DNA of 64,000 nucleotides, taken from Sulfolobus sp. A20 (lineage in GTDB: Archaea > Thermoproteota > Thermoprotei_A > Sulfolobales > Sulfolobaceae). The translations under genes and the position numbers were made by a program. This document shows, piece by piece, positions 1-8,030 of this stretch (its first letter is position 1; each line of letters opens with the position of its first letter). Under the pieces are notes generated by a model. The model worked only from the letters and a program-made list of their open reading frames with translations, did not search any database and was not told the DNA's origin. Where the stretch lies: NCBI RefSeq assembly GCF_001719125.1, contig NZ_CP017006.1, positions 2,184,384-2,248,383 on the forward strand, written 5' to 3'.

Positions 1-383
1 TTAACATTAACCTTTTAGGGTTTGTGTCTCATAGGATTTCATATAATTTGATTATTCTTAATTGAATTTTATTATTTAAAATATTAAAATAAATTTATCA
101 TTTTATAGCTATAATTTTTTATTATACTAACTATAATACTTGAGGAAAGCAAATAACATATCTTTATATTTAAATTATTAACGATAAATTTGACTTCCAA
201 TAATAATGAAAGTAGTTAGCTAAACATTACTTTATTCACTATTTTTCTATCTTAGGAGATATTTTTTATGATAAACCTCAGTAAACCTCCTAAATATATT
301 CAAAGTTTACGGGCTATAAACCTGAATAAGTGAGGGATATTTTTATAATAAACCTAAAACTATTATTTATTATTAGATGAGTC
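1..383. other. AT-rich intergenic leader
   Basis: No open gene is visible. A short motif around taaacct recurs at about 270-295, 318-322 and 350-356. A TATA-like stretch at 342-351 (tttataataa) sits about 33 nt before the first gene's ATG and is the likely promoter. Nothing else is recognised. Confidence 0.4.
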
Positions 384-848
384 ATGAATAAAAATGTAAT
401 AGTACCGATACTACTTGCAATCTTAGTGACTTCAATATTAGTAACATCTGAAATATATTTAGGGCCTATATTATCGATAAGGTTTGCAATAGTTCAGCAG
501 CCCGCTGTAGTTTATGGAGCCTATTTGAATTTAGGAAATCTAACACCAGGTGAGTATGGCAATGCATCTATATCTGGTACAATAAATGTATATAAGCCGG
601 GAGTCTATAATCTTAGTATAAATCCTGTATTAGGTGAGGCCTTTTCTCAATACACTATTACATTATCACTAACCAATTCAACTTCAGCTACAACACTGAC
701 ATTTTCTAACGGTTATCCATACTATCAAGCAATTTATTTAAACCAAGGTGATTACACAGTTTATATCACGCTCAGTTACCAAGTTAGTAATAATCCTACC
801 ATATACAATTACAGCGGTCCAGTAATGTATGTATTCTATTCTTCATAA
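384..848 (+). CDS. Hypothetical exported/membrane-anchored protein (154 aa)
   Basis: I do not recognise the family. Residues 5-25 form one hydrophobic segment that could be a signal peptide or N-terminal anchor. The rest is rich in Thr, Ser, Tyr and Asn with many N-x-S/T sequons, as is usual for glycosylated extracytoplasmic proteins of Sulfolobales. No Cys is present. The ATG at 384 is preceded by an AT-rich promoter region. A T-rich stretch follows the stop, so the gene looks monocistronic. It resembles the small beta-rich surface proteins of the 22.9-23.8 kb locus in style, but I see no clear homology. Confidence 0.6.
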   Translation: MNKNVIVPILLAILVTSILVTSEIYLGPILSIRFAIVQQPAVVYGAYLNLGNLTPGEYGNASISGTINVYKPGVYNLSINPVLGEAFSQYTITLSLTNSTSATTLTFSNGYPYYQAIYLNQGDYTVYITLSYQVSNNPTIYNYSGPVMYVFYSS

Positions 849-873
849 AGGTAAAACTTTTTTTCTCCTTTTT
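849..873 (+). terminator. T-rich putative terminator
   Basis: Runs of T directly after the 384-848 stop codon (ctttttttctcctttttc type) fit the oligo-T terminators of Sulfolobales. No hairpin is seen. Confidence 0.4.
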
Positions 874-886
874 CTATAAACAAAAC

Positions 887-1216
887 GTGATTTCGCTCAC
901 CTTAATTATAATCGATATCCTAGTTGGGATAATAGTATTCTTCGTCTCCAGAGAGGTAATGCTGAGATCGAATAAGGATAAAGAAGTGTTGACTACAAGT
1001 AGCTCAGATAATGATGATAAGGTCTTTAATGCCATAAAGAGTGGTGCTAAAACATTGAACGAAATAATGAAGTATACTGGCCTACCTAAATCAACTGCAT
1101 ATAAGTCATTGAAGAGATTGCTAAAACAGGGAAAAGTGGAGAAAGTAATTAATGATAAAGGTAATGTCAGATATGTTATTAAGAACGAGAAAGATAAGAA
1201 TAACAGCAGTAGTTGA
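887..1216 (+). CDS. Membrane-anchored winged-helix protein (109 aa)
   Basis: The N-terminus (residues 3-22) is one hydrophobic helix. It is followed by a charged linker and, from about residue 45, a winged helix-turn-helix with the pattern KVFNAIKSGAKTLNEIMKYT followed by LPKSTAYKSLKRLLKQGKVE, as in MarR/ArsR-like archaeal regulators. The basic C-terminus would lie in the cytoplasm, so this is probably a membrane-tethered DNA-binding protein. The start is a GTG at 887, only 38 nt after the previous gene. Ligand and targets are unknown. Confidence 0.65.
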   Translation: MISLTLIIIDILVGIIVFFVSREVMLRSNKDKEVLTTSSSDNDDKVFNAIKSGAKTLNEIMKYTGLPKSTAYKSLKRLLKQGKVEKVINDKGNVRYVIKNEKDKNNSSS

Positions 1217-1262
1217 TAGAAGAACGACATACCTTATCTTTTATGATGGGGAGAAGTCCAGT
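1217..1262 (+). repeat. Degenerate copy of dispersed IS200/605-type right-end motif
   Basis: The sequence reads gaagaacgac, then accttatc, then tatgatggggagaagtccag. It matches the 40-nt consensus seen elsewhere (agagcggcaaacc - hairpin - ggggaggaggtcag) in order and spacing, with several mismatches. Confidence 0.4.
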
Positions 1263-1374
1263 AACACGTAAAGGTTCTTACGGAAAGAGGTTTCACAAAA
1301 AATTATTAGCCGAGAGGGAGTGAGGAATGTTATAAGCTCATATAATTCGCAAATAATATTATATGAGTCCCTTC

Positions 1375-2121
1375 TCATTGTCCTAAAGCCCTTACTACTC
1401 TAAGCGATAATAATCCTGCCATTATACTTACGATCACATTCCCTGGTATAAACGCAAGTAAAGTAAAGATTATGTAAGCCCAATTAACGCTAGCTCCATA
1501 AATGAACGGCCTTAAAAATCCTAAGTAAAATATAGGATCTGGAATAGAAAGCAGTACTCCTAATATAACACCCTCTATTACTACTAGTATTGTTTGCTTT
1601 CTTCTCAATTTTCTCAATGCAATATCTTCTGACTCATTATTAGATGGTGTTAAACCAATACCAAATATCTTACCTCCAGAAATTGCAATAATTAAATCTA
1701 TGTATAATCCGTAAGTTAAAGCCTCATAAATGAAATATAGAGGTTGCCCTCCAAATCCGTAATGGAAAAGGTCAGCCAATAAAGTATAGATTGTTAAAGA
1801 TAACATTCCGCTACCCACTTTTCTAACTAAGCTTACGAAGATTATAATAATTAGAATCCTTCCCCAAAATCCAATACTTATGAATGGAGTCGATGGTATT
1901 CCTCTATCTATAAAAGGACCAATATAAAACTCCCACGCTGTCCCCAAGGATGCTCCAATAGCGAGATATACTATGTCTAAAGTGCTGAACTGCTTCAATC
2001 CTCCCTTTACTTTGGCTATATAAATAACAAAGACAGTAGCTAAAACGAAATAAGCTAAGACTATCTCCCAAGGTATCTCTCCGGGTATGTTGATTTCAGC
2101 CTTTATGCCATTCAGAACCAT
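1375..2121 (-). CDS. Polytopic membrane protein, possible ECF-type transporter S component (248 aa)
   Basis: About six to seven hydrophobic helices are visible, starting after a short N-terminal stretch (WEIVLAYFVLATVFVIYIA), with a charged cytoplasmic loop near residues 155-175 (NNESEDIALRKLRRKQ). Length and layout resemble substrate-binding S components of energy-coupling-factor uptake systems. I see no T component or ATPase next to it, so this is a suggestion only. It is transcribed alone on the minus strand from an AT-rich promoter (tttttaaatt about 25 nt upstream of the ATG). The substrate is unknown. Confidence 0.55.
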   Translation of the reverse strand: MVLNGIKAEINIPGEIPWEIVLAYFVLATVFVIYIAKVKGGLKQFSTLDIVYLAIGASLGTAWEFYIGPFIDRGIPSTPFISIGFWGRILIIIIFVSLVRKVGSGMLSLTIYTLLADLFHYGFGGQPLYFIYEALTYGLYIDLIIAISGGKIFGIGLTPSNNESEDIALRKLRRKQTILVVIEGVILGVLLSIPDPIFYLGFLRPFIYGASVNWAYIIFTLLAFIPGNVIVSIMAGLLSLRVVRALGQ

Positions 2122-2210
2122 ATTTTTAACTTGTGAGACAATTTAAAAAATTTTACCTATAAAGAAAATTAAGACTATATAGTGCTATATATTAATAAAT
2201 ATTACAAAAT

Positions 2211-2249
2211 GAGGATAGCCTCACCATGTATGGCGGGAAGGAAGTTAGT
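2211..2249 (+). repeat. Degenerate copy of dispersed right-end motif
   Basis: The sequence gatagcctcaccatgtatgg, followed by cgggaaggaagttag, matches the second half of the consensus (cctcgcc...ggcgggaggaggtcag). Confidence 0.4.
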
Positions 2250-2310
2250 AATAAGCCAGATGAATATCTAGGATAAGAAAGGATTATTACTTCGGTATTG
2301 TTTTCAAAAA

Positions 2311-2320
2311 TCTTATAAAC
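2311..2320 (+). promoter_or_regulatory. TATA box of thioredoxin gene
   Basis: tcttataaac lies about 28 nt upstream of the ATG at 2343, the spacing expected for a leaderless Sulfolobales transcript. Confidence 0.55.
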
Positions 2321-2342
2321 TAAATATAATAAATATTAATTA

Positions 2343-2765
2343 ATGACCACCTTTGAAGAAGACGCTGAGTTAGAAGCTATTTTGAATAATAAGTTGAAAA
2401 AACTGATGAAATCTCAGAAAGAGAGTCCTAAGTATCAAGGTGGAAAGGTATACCATCTTGATCCAATTACCCTAGACGAGTTTATTAATAATTTTAAAAT
2501 AAGCTTAGTAGATTTCTGGGCTGAGTGGTGTCCTCCATGTCACATCTTATCTCCGATTATTGAAGAATTGGCAACAGAGTATAGAGAAATAGGATTTGGT
2601 AAAGTAGATGTGGAGAGATACCCCGATATAGCCAGTTATTATGGAGTAGTTAACTTACCCACATTACTACTATTTTATAATGGAAGAGTTGTAGATTATA
2701 TCGTGGGTGCTGTACCAAAGGAATATATAGAGGCTAAAATAAGGAGGTTTAATGATGTAGCGTAA
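2343..2765 (+). CDS. Thioredoxin-family protein with N-terminal extension (140 aa)
   Basis: Cytosolic thiol-disulfide oxidoreductase. The active site WCPPC has its cysteines at residues 63 and 66, inside the usual FWAEWCPPCHILSP context. The cis-proline loop is VVNLPTLLLF, around residue 108. About 40 residues precede the thioredoxin fold; they are charged and probably helical, so the protein is longer than a minimal 105-residue thioredoxin. The active site has Pro in place of the common Gly (CPPC rather than CGPC), which usually shifts redox potential. It stands alone with its own TATA box, and no thioredoxin reductase is adjacent. Confidence 0.93.
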   Translation: MTTFEEDAELEAILNNKLKKLMKSQKESPKYQGGKVYHLDPITLDEFINNFKISLVDFWAEWCPPCHILSPIIEELATEYREIGFGKVDVERYPDIASYYGVVNLPTLLLFYNGRVVDYIVGAVPKEYIEAKIRRFNDVA

Positions 2766-2854
2766 TCAAAAGGAGGATAGCCTTTCAAGAGAAACATTAA
2801 TCTAAGTTTTCTAAAGTCTTTATCATGACGAGGAAGTAAATATTAGCACTAAAC

Positions 2855-4399
2855 CTATTTAGTTACAATAAATCTCAATAATTCCCTCTCATATATCGTA
2901 CCTTTAAGCTTATTATCTTTATCAATAATTCCAATTACTGGAGTCTCTGTTTCCCTAAACTTCCTCAGTACGTCTAAAACTTTAGAATCTTCTCCCATTA
3001 ATACTGCCTCATCAAGATATACATCACATACTCTTAATCTGTCGTAATCCTCTGGGTTTATTTCTAAGAGTGTCTTAACAGTTATAATTCCAATCGGTCT
3101 CATCTCACGGTTCACTACAATTGCAGCCCTAAGACCCCTTTCGTTCAGTTTATTTATTACCTCCCTTAAATTATTGTCGCAAGTAACAAATTTAGGTTGA
3201 TCTAAGCTTAAAATAGACGATATTCTCGTGTTAAGTTTAATTTTGGTCTCCTCCTTACTAACCTTAAATCCAGTCTTAAGCTTGAATAGTAACGGAATTA
3301 CTAACGCAGAAAGGGATATTGCTAAGGTGGAGTAAGAGTATTCTAGTGCCGTAATAGCATTAAGGCTAAGGGCACTTACCAGTAATGAAACGTCTACCCC
3401 ACCTTTTGTAGACGTTCCTAGCCCGTTAATTGTTGGATCTACGTTTACGAGTCTTGCTGACAAATATCCAGCTAAGAACTTTGAGCCTACTATGCTAATA
3501 AATAATATAATACTATATAGTATTATCTGAGGAGATATTTTGACGAAATAAAGTCCTATACTTACGAAGAATAGAGGTTCAAAGAAACCATAAGTGAAAC
3601 CATGCAGTTTCTCCAATAGCTCTGGTCTATCCTTAAAGTAATCCCTCAACAAATACCCCAAGAAAAGTGCCGAAATAGCTGAATTGAACTTCAGATACTC
3701 TGCCAAAAAACCTATGATGAGTATTAACGCTATCACACTGGCGAACTCGATTTCCCTTACTTTTATGTAACCCTCTATCTTCTCAAGTAATTTAGCTATT
3801 ATGGGGCCTAAGGCTATTATCAGCGCGAAAATTCCTATTATTTCCAAAGTAACATATAAAACACTGATACTTATTGTACTTCTCGCCTCGAGGAAAATTG
3901 AAAAGATGATTACAGAAATTATTTCAACGAGAGTTCCTTGATAGAATAAACTAGCACCTAACTGCTGTCTACTTATTCCTAAATCTATTAATAGTCTAGT
4001 TAAAGGACCAACGCTCGTCATCATCAGTGGTACTAATAGGACTAGGGAATTGGTCGTTTGAATTATCTCTTCTAATGTTAAGAATATTATGATAAACGGT
4101 AATAATAACTGTATAATTACACTATAAAATGTGAAGTAATTAAATCTAAACTCACTACTTATTTCCTCAGCCCCCGCAAGGAACAATAGAAGGATAATCC
4201 CTAATGAGGAAATGAAAGATATTATGGAATTAACCGGTATCAAACCAATTACACCCCTACCTAATATAATTCCAACTATGATCGATCCAACAAACGGAAT
4301 CAATCCCAGTCTCGAAAACGCTTCCTCGGCTACCTTCGCTAGTATTAGCATTATTCCAAGATATAGAAGAGTGATTTCTAACACGTTCATACTAAACAC
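2855..4399 (-). CDS. Kef/CPA2-type cation:proton antiporter with C-terminal CBS pair (514 aa)
   Basis: Residues 1-385 contain about twelve to thirteen transmembrane helices with the Na+/H+ exchanger pattern of the CPA2 family (PFVGSIIVGIILGRGVIG near the start; a long core with LAGAEE and TSVGPLTRLL). Residues about 400-514 hold two CBS motifs (FVTCDNNLREVINKLNERGL and a second ending GTIYERELLRF) that usually bind adenine nucleotides and regulate transport. The membrane position and cation exchange follow from the family; the ion is not determined. The ATG at 4399 has an in-frame alternative at 4390 (MNVLEI), equally plausible. Single-gene unit on the minus strand. Confidence 0.88.
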   Translation of the reverse strand: MFSMNVLEITLLYLGIMLILAKVAEEAFSRLGLIPFVGSIIVGIILGRGVIGLIPVNSIISFISSLGIILLLFLAGAEEISSEFRFNYFTFYSVIIQLLLPFIIIFLTLEEIIQTTNSLVLLVPLMMTSVGPLTRLLIDLGISRQQLGASLFYQGTLVEIISVIIFSIFLEARSTISISVLYVTLEIIGIFALIIALGPIIAKLLEKIEGYIKVREIEFASVIALILIIGFLAEYLKFNSAISALFLGYLLRDYFKDRPELLEKLHGFTYGFFEPLFFVSIGLYFVKISPQIILYSIILFISIVGSKFLAGYLSARLVNVDPTINGLGTSTKGGVDVSLLVSALSLNAITALEYSYSTLAISLSALVIPLLFKLKTGFKVSKEETKIKLNTRISSILSLDQPKFVTCDNNLREVINKLNERGLRAAIVVNREMRPIGIITVKTLLEINPEDYDRLRVCDVYLDEAVLMGEDSKVLDVLRKFRETETPVIGIIDKDNKLKGTIYERELLRFIVTK

Positions 4400-4531
4400 T
4401 TATCGTAACTTGTAATAGGTTTTTCGTTTTAAGTCAAAGATGAAGAGAATTTTTAGAGGACACTATTTATAATTTAATTCTGTATAAGGAAGTTAATAAA
4501 AAAAGAATAAAAATTTAACTCACTTTCGTAC

Positions 4532-4981
4532 TCAGAAGTCCTTAACTAATGTTTCACAAGGTATCTTTACGTCACTGATTTCTTTACACAAAATCACATC
4601 ATCGTCATATGCATCAAGAATATACACTATATCATCTGATACCGTATGGATATCAAACCTTTTGTACTTTTTGAATAACGATAGTGCTGGTTTATTGTAA
4701 CTTCTCGTGGAGGCTATTATATAGCTTAATCCCTTGCTTAAAAAATACCTCTCTGCCTCTTTTAATAATCTCTTACCATAACCCTTCCCTCTATACTGTG
4801 GCAGTATTCCCATATAGAAGATTATTCCTATATTGTCCTTTACCTTTAGTTCTACAAATCCTGCTACCTTATCTTCTTGATCCTTTATAGTTATTATCTT
4901 CGACCATTTGAGGTTCTTTTTTGCGTAGTATGCGTCAAATTTAGAAAGGGATTTGTCTATTACCTCATCCAGACTACTCAT
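4532..4981 (-). CDS. GNAT-family N-acetyltransferase (149 aa)
   Basis: The acetyl-CoA pyrophosphate-binding motif A is visible as ILPQYRGKGYGKRLLKEAER, at about residues 75-95, preceded by the beta strands VAGFVELKV and IGIIFYMG. The C-terminal Asn/Tyr region (STRSYNKPALSLFKKYK) is typical of GNAT motif B. It probably acetylates a small molecule or a protein N-terminus or lysine; the substrate cannot be read from sequence. The gene is monocistronic, with 130 nt to the antiporter gene. Confidence 0.85.
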   Translation of the reverse strand: MSSLDEVIDKSLSKFDAYYAKKNLKWSKIITIKDQEDKVAGFVELKVKDNIGIIFYMGILPQYRGKGYGKRLLKEAERYFLSKGLSYIIASTRSYNKPALSLFKKYKRFDIHTVSDDIVYILDAYDDDVILCKEISDVKIPCETLVKDF

Positions 4982-5120
4982 TATCCCTTGTCTCTTTCTG
5001 AATAATTATCTTCAAAGGGGGATAATAAACTTTTAGTTAAATGGGATAATTTTAATACGTTTAGATAAAAATATAAATACGTTTTATTTTGAAAAACTTA
5101 TACATTTAAATCGGGAGAAA

Positions 5121-5162
5121 ACTGACCTCCTCCCCATCTTGAAGGGGGAGGCTTGTCCTTCC
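5121..5162 (-). repeat. Dispersed right-end motif, minus orientation
   Basis: Read on the minus strand: ggacaagcctcccccttcaa, then gatggggaggaggtcagt. It has the consensus order and the exact ggggaggaggtcag end. It lies in the 268-nt gap between the GNAT gene and the ATPase. Confidence 0.6.
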
Positions 5163-5249
5163 TTTGTCAGACCTCTTCTCGTAAATAGTGTGAGTTCCTC
5201 TAATAGCGGATTCCGATTAACCCTTCTCCAGTCTGGTTTACGTCAATGA

Positions 5250-6536
5250 CTATTCTTCTTGTTCATACCACTCCCTCAACTTCTTTAAGTCAACGTATTC
5301 TACCTTTTCGGAGTTTTCCATTCTGCGAAAGCTCTTTGCAAATATAACAATTTTTTTCACGTTTAAGTTAAGCCTCTCCAATTTACTCTCGAGCTCATGT
5401 AAGATTCTGATACCGTCAACCTCGTCACTCCACTTGCATTCCCCAGCAATGTTTAATCCCTTGTCCATGATGTCAATTTCAACGTCCTTGTACCAATGCC
5501 TTCCGACATCCCTAAGCCCATATTTATCCTTCACGTACTCCCTTGCAATGTCTTCAAATACCCTTCCTAAATATTCGTTGTACTCCTCCTCCCTTATCTC
5601 GTATCTTCCTTCTTCTATTTCGCTGAGGTTAGGGTAAATGAACTTAAACCAGAAGTTGGTGAAGTTATCTACTATTATATACCTACCCCTCTTCGAAGTT
5701 CTCCTCTCTAAAATCGGAACCTCCCTCTTCACTAGTCCAATCCTCTCTAACTTCTTTATATATGAAGATATCTCTCCACCAACCTTAACGAAGTCCCTTA
5801 TTTCGCCTAATGTGTTTTTACCCATAGCTATGGACAACAGAATCTCCTTATATGTGGATATCTCACTAAATTCGTATCTTAACGAGAAGTCCATTTCATC
5901 TTTTAAAAAGGAGTCAATCCTCTTCAACTCTTCATTTATCCACTCCAAAAAGGGAGTTTTAACCTTGATTAAATAATAAGGCACACCTCCGGCAAAACCA
6001 TAAACCCTTATACCCTCAACTACGTCGAAATTAAACTTCCTCAAGTCCTTAAACTTCAACTCCTTTAAATTTATAGCTGAAGTCCTCCTACCGTATAGTG
6101 GGCTCTTATACGAAAGCAGGTCACTCATCATTGAAATTGACGAGCCCACCAGTATTATCTTTGTATTAGTACCCTTCAAGACCTCATCCACTATCCTCTG
6201 AAAAATAGAAGGTATCGAATTATCCTCCTCGATTAAGTAAGGGAACTCGTCTATCACAATAACCTTGTCCTTGAGAGCATAGAAGAGTGACTCCCAATCC
6301 TCCTTTACGTGTTTAATCTCAGGAAATAGCCTTTCAGCGGTTTGCTTAAACTTTAATAGATTATTCTTTCCCTCGACTGCTAGATAATAAACGGAGGGAT
6401 AGCCCTCTATCGCCTTTAAGATCAACGAAGTCTTCCCAATCCTTCTCCTACCATAGACTATTATAAGCTCTAAAGACTTTGATTCGAGCCTCTTTTTAAT
6501 AGCCTCCAATTCCTTTTCCCTATTCACAAATATCAT
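5250..6536 (-). CDS. Archaeal P-loop ATPase with C-terminal DUF234-like domain (428 aa)
   Basis: Walker A GRRRIGKTS is at residues 29-37, and Walker B VIVIDEFPYL near residue 95 is followed by a sensor-like LVGSS. Residues about 230-290 look like a winged helix (GEIRDFVKVGGEISSYIKKL). The C-terminal 110 residues, with ECKWSDE, resemble the nuclease-like DUF234 domain of the Arch_ATPase family (PF01637/PF03008). Family members are abundant in Sulfolobales and their roles are mostly unknown. The gene is bordered upstream by a 78-nt repeat that recurs inverted at 13.8 kb, and then by a broken tnpB. This suggests mobility of the region. Confidence 0.88.
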   Translation of the reverse strand: MIFVNREKELEAIKKRLESKSLELIIVYGRRRIGKTSLILKAIEGYPSVYYLAVEGKNNLLKFKQTAERLFPEIKHVKEDWESLFYALKDKVIVIDEFPYLIEEDNSIPSIFQRIVDEVLKGTNTKIILVGSSISMMSDLLSYKSPLYGRRTSAINLKELKFKDLRKFNFDVVEGIRVYGFAGGVPYYLIKVKTPFLEWINEELKRIDSFLKDEMDFSLRYEFSEISTYKEILLSIAMGKNTLGEIRDFVKVGGEISSYIKKLERIGLVKREVPILERRTSKRGRYIIVDNFTNFWFKFIYPNLSEIEEGRYEIREEEYNEYLGRVFEDIAREYVKDKYGLRDVGRHWYKDVEIDIMDKGLNIAGECKWSDEVDGIRILHELESKLERLNLNVKKIVIFAKSFRRMENSEKVEYVDLKKLREWYEQEE

Positions 6537-6556
6537 ATTCTAAAATATCATATTCT

Positions 6557-6634
6557 AAAATATGAATTTAGTCTCACATGATTACACTTGACAAAGTGAG
6601 GGAGGACTAAGTCCTTTAGAGCGGAAAACTCTCT
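6557..6634 (-). repeat. 78-nt repeat upstream of ATPase gene, inverted partner at 13822-13899
   Basis: Reverse-complementing 13822-13899 gives this sequence with about two mismatches over 78 nt, including the stretches agtctcacatgattacactt and tagagcggaaaactctct. It covers the upstream region of the 5250-6536 ATPase on the minus strand. Confidence 0.8.
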
Positions 6635-6639
6635 TAATG

Positions 6640-6690
6640 CTAATCTCTGACCTCTTCCCCGCCCTAAAGGGTTTTGCCGAGGTCTAAAGA
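6640..6690 (-). repeat. Right-end motif directly downstream of a tnpB fragment
   Basis: On the minus strand, cctcggcaaaaccctttagg then gcggggaagaggtcag follows the stop of the 6692-7072 tnpB fragment. This places the dispersed motif at the tnpB 3' end and identifies it as an IS200/IS605-type right end. Confidence 0.7.
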
Positions 6691-6691
6691 G

Positions 6692-7072
6692 TTACTCCCC
6701 TTTAAGGGAGTTACTCCGTTTGACGTTACGAGAAAGGAAAGGGGCTTCTTTAATACGCTTACAATCCTCTTTATTCCCAATGTTTAAAGCACCATTAACA
6801 TCACTGTGAAGCTTATGACCTAAAGGGCAATTAATAACTCCCCTAGGCTTCCTCTCAACGAGAACGTCATGGAAAGCACAGAAACGTGAAGTGTTATACT
6901 CTACAACGAGGAACACGTTTATACCATACTCATAGAGCTTATACACTATAGCCTCAATCAACTTGCGATAAGACCAGATATTTGAAGTGAACTTATTACC
7001 CTTATCTTGAGAGATGAAGTAAGGATAGCCCAAGTAAACAGTTGATACACCTAACTGCCACAACGCCAACAT
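6692..7072 (-). pseudogene. C-terminal fragment of IS1341-type TnpB
   Basis: Only the last 126 residues or so remain. The RuvC-III and zinc-finger region is readable: RFCAFHDVLVE followed by GVINCPLGHKLHSDVNGALN, where the DVNGALN aspartate is the third RuvC catalytic position. The finger is C-x2-H ... C-x2-G-H instead of the usual four-cysteine form; the same variant occurs in the 13.3-kb copy. The N-terminal RuvC-I/II regions are missing, so it cannot be an active nuclease. The RE motif follows immediately. Confidence 0.8.
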
Positions 7073-7107
7073 CTAAATAAAATTATGAATCTCTAAAATG
7101 TCTATAT

Positions 7108-7515
7108 ATGACTAATATTCTCATAGCTAGGGCTGAGGAGTACTTAGAGTTAGCACAGTACGCTTTATCCAAAAAAATGTATTCCCAAACTTGTTTCTTG
7201 TCCAGTGTAGCCTCTGAATTATACATGAAAGGGGTAAGCCTAGCGATCTCTGGAGACTTCACATATTTTCATGATGGGAAGCAAATATTATCATATATAA
7301 GGAATATCGATAGTAAACTGGCAGAGATGATTGATAACTTTGTTAAGGAAAATAGAGAGAAATTGAGAAGGTTAGCTAGTGAGTACACTATAGCTAGATA
7401 TGACATGGAGTTAATTTATGAAAGAGAAGATGCAGAGATGTGTATAAGGATAGCAAAACAAATATTTGAATTTGGAAAGAGATTAATTGAAAAACATACA
7501 AATAGTATTGCTTAA
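7108..7515 (+). CDS. HEPN-domain protein (135 aa)
   Basis: An all-helical protein with the HEPN pattern: a start of ARAEEYLELAQYALSKKMYS, the S-x5-E-L-x-M-K helix (SVASELYMKGVSL), and a late helix carrying the conserved ARYDM stretch. HEPN proteins are often RNase toxins or partners of minimal nucleotidyltransferases (MNT). No MNT gene is adjacent, so the partner is missing or elsewhere. A strict R-x4-6-H ribonuclease motif is not evident. It sits between a broken tnpB and a MITE. The ATG at 7108 is chosen because an upstream ATG (7099) hits a stop within five codons. Confidence 0.8.
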   Translation: MTNILIARAEEYLELAQYALSKKMYSQTCFLSSVASELYMKGVSLAISGDFTYFHDGKQILSYIRNIDSKLAEMIDNFVKENREKLRRLASEYTIARYDMELIYEREDAEMCIRIAKQIFEFGKRLIEKHTNSIA

Positions 7516-7530
7516 ATCATCGTCTTTGAA

Positions 7531-7557
7531 AACGCCTCCCTAAGGAGAGGAAGTCAG
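7531..7557 (+). repeat. Dispersed right-end motif (short copy)
   Basis: aacgcctccctaaggagagg followed by aagtcag. It has the hairpin-plus-GGTCAG end format and lies 16 nt after the HEPN stop. Confidence 0.45.
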
Positions 7558-7680
7558 ACTCCGTTCTAGAATTTAGATTAAAGAGCCCAACTTTCATTAC
7601 CTGAGGGAAGAGAGGTTAGTCTGCTAGTTTTATTAGCGTCACATCCTATTAGATCAAACGTATCCTACTCCCACGTTCAC

Positions 7681-7722
7681 AAAGGAAAGACAAGCCTCGC
7701 TCTTTAAGGTATGGATGAGGTC
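7681..7722 (+). repeat. Dispersed right-end motif
   Basis: aaagacaagcctcgctcttt followed by aaggtatggatgaggtcag. It matches the consensus rgcaaacctcgcccttta...ggaggtcag. Confidence 0.55.
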
Positions 7723-7751
7723 AGTATTTAAAAATACATAGGAATGATTGA

Positions 7752-7964
7752 GTGTGGACAACAATTTGATTGAAAAATTTTCTTTAAAAAACGGAAAAGT
7801 ATTTTTGGAGCGAGTTATTTATTAGGCGAGAATGTGAATGGGTTTGATTTCCCTCATTTAACTCAACAAGAAATACAATAACAGGATGGCTGAAAACATT
7901 CTTACCCAATGTACTCGAAATCAATAAGTGAGAATAAAATTTTATGAAATTGTTGCCAACATGC
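7752..7964 (-). mobile_element. MITE copy 1 (213 bp), minus orientation
   Basis: The ends form terminal inverted repeats: gtgtggacaacaatttg at the left, and the reverse complement of the right end reads gcatgttggcaacaatttca. Internal blocks (aaatcaaacccattca, gaaaaatactttt-like, gcgagttatttattaggcga) match, in reverse orientation, the copies at 32025-32255 and 33995-34246. No coding capacity is present. A 72-aa reading frame in it is not a gene. Confidence 0.8.
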
Positions 7965-8030
7965 GAAGAATTCAGCTTATAGCTTATTTTTTCAATTCTC
8001 AATATATCTCTTAAAATGCTTTCTAATTGA

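Noticed and set aside
7784-8002. 72-aa minus-strand ORF
   Set aside because: It lies almost wholly inside MITE copy 1 and has no promoter or protein-like pattern.
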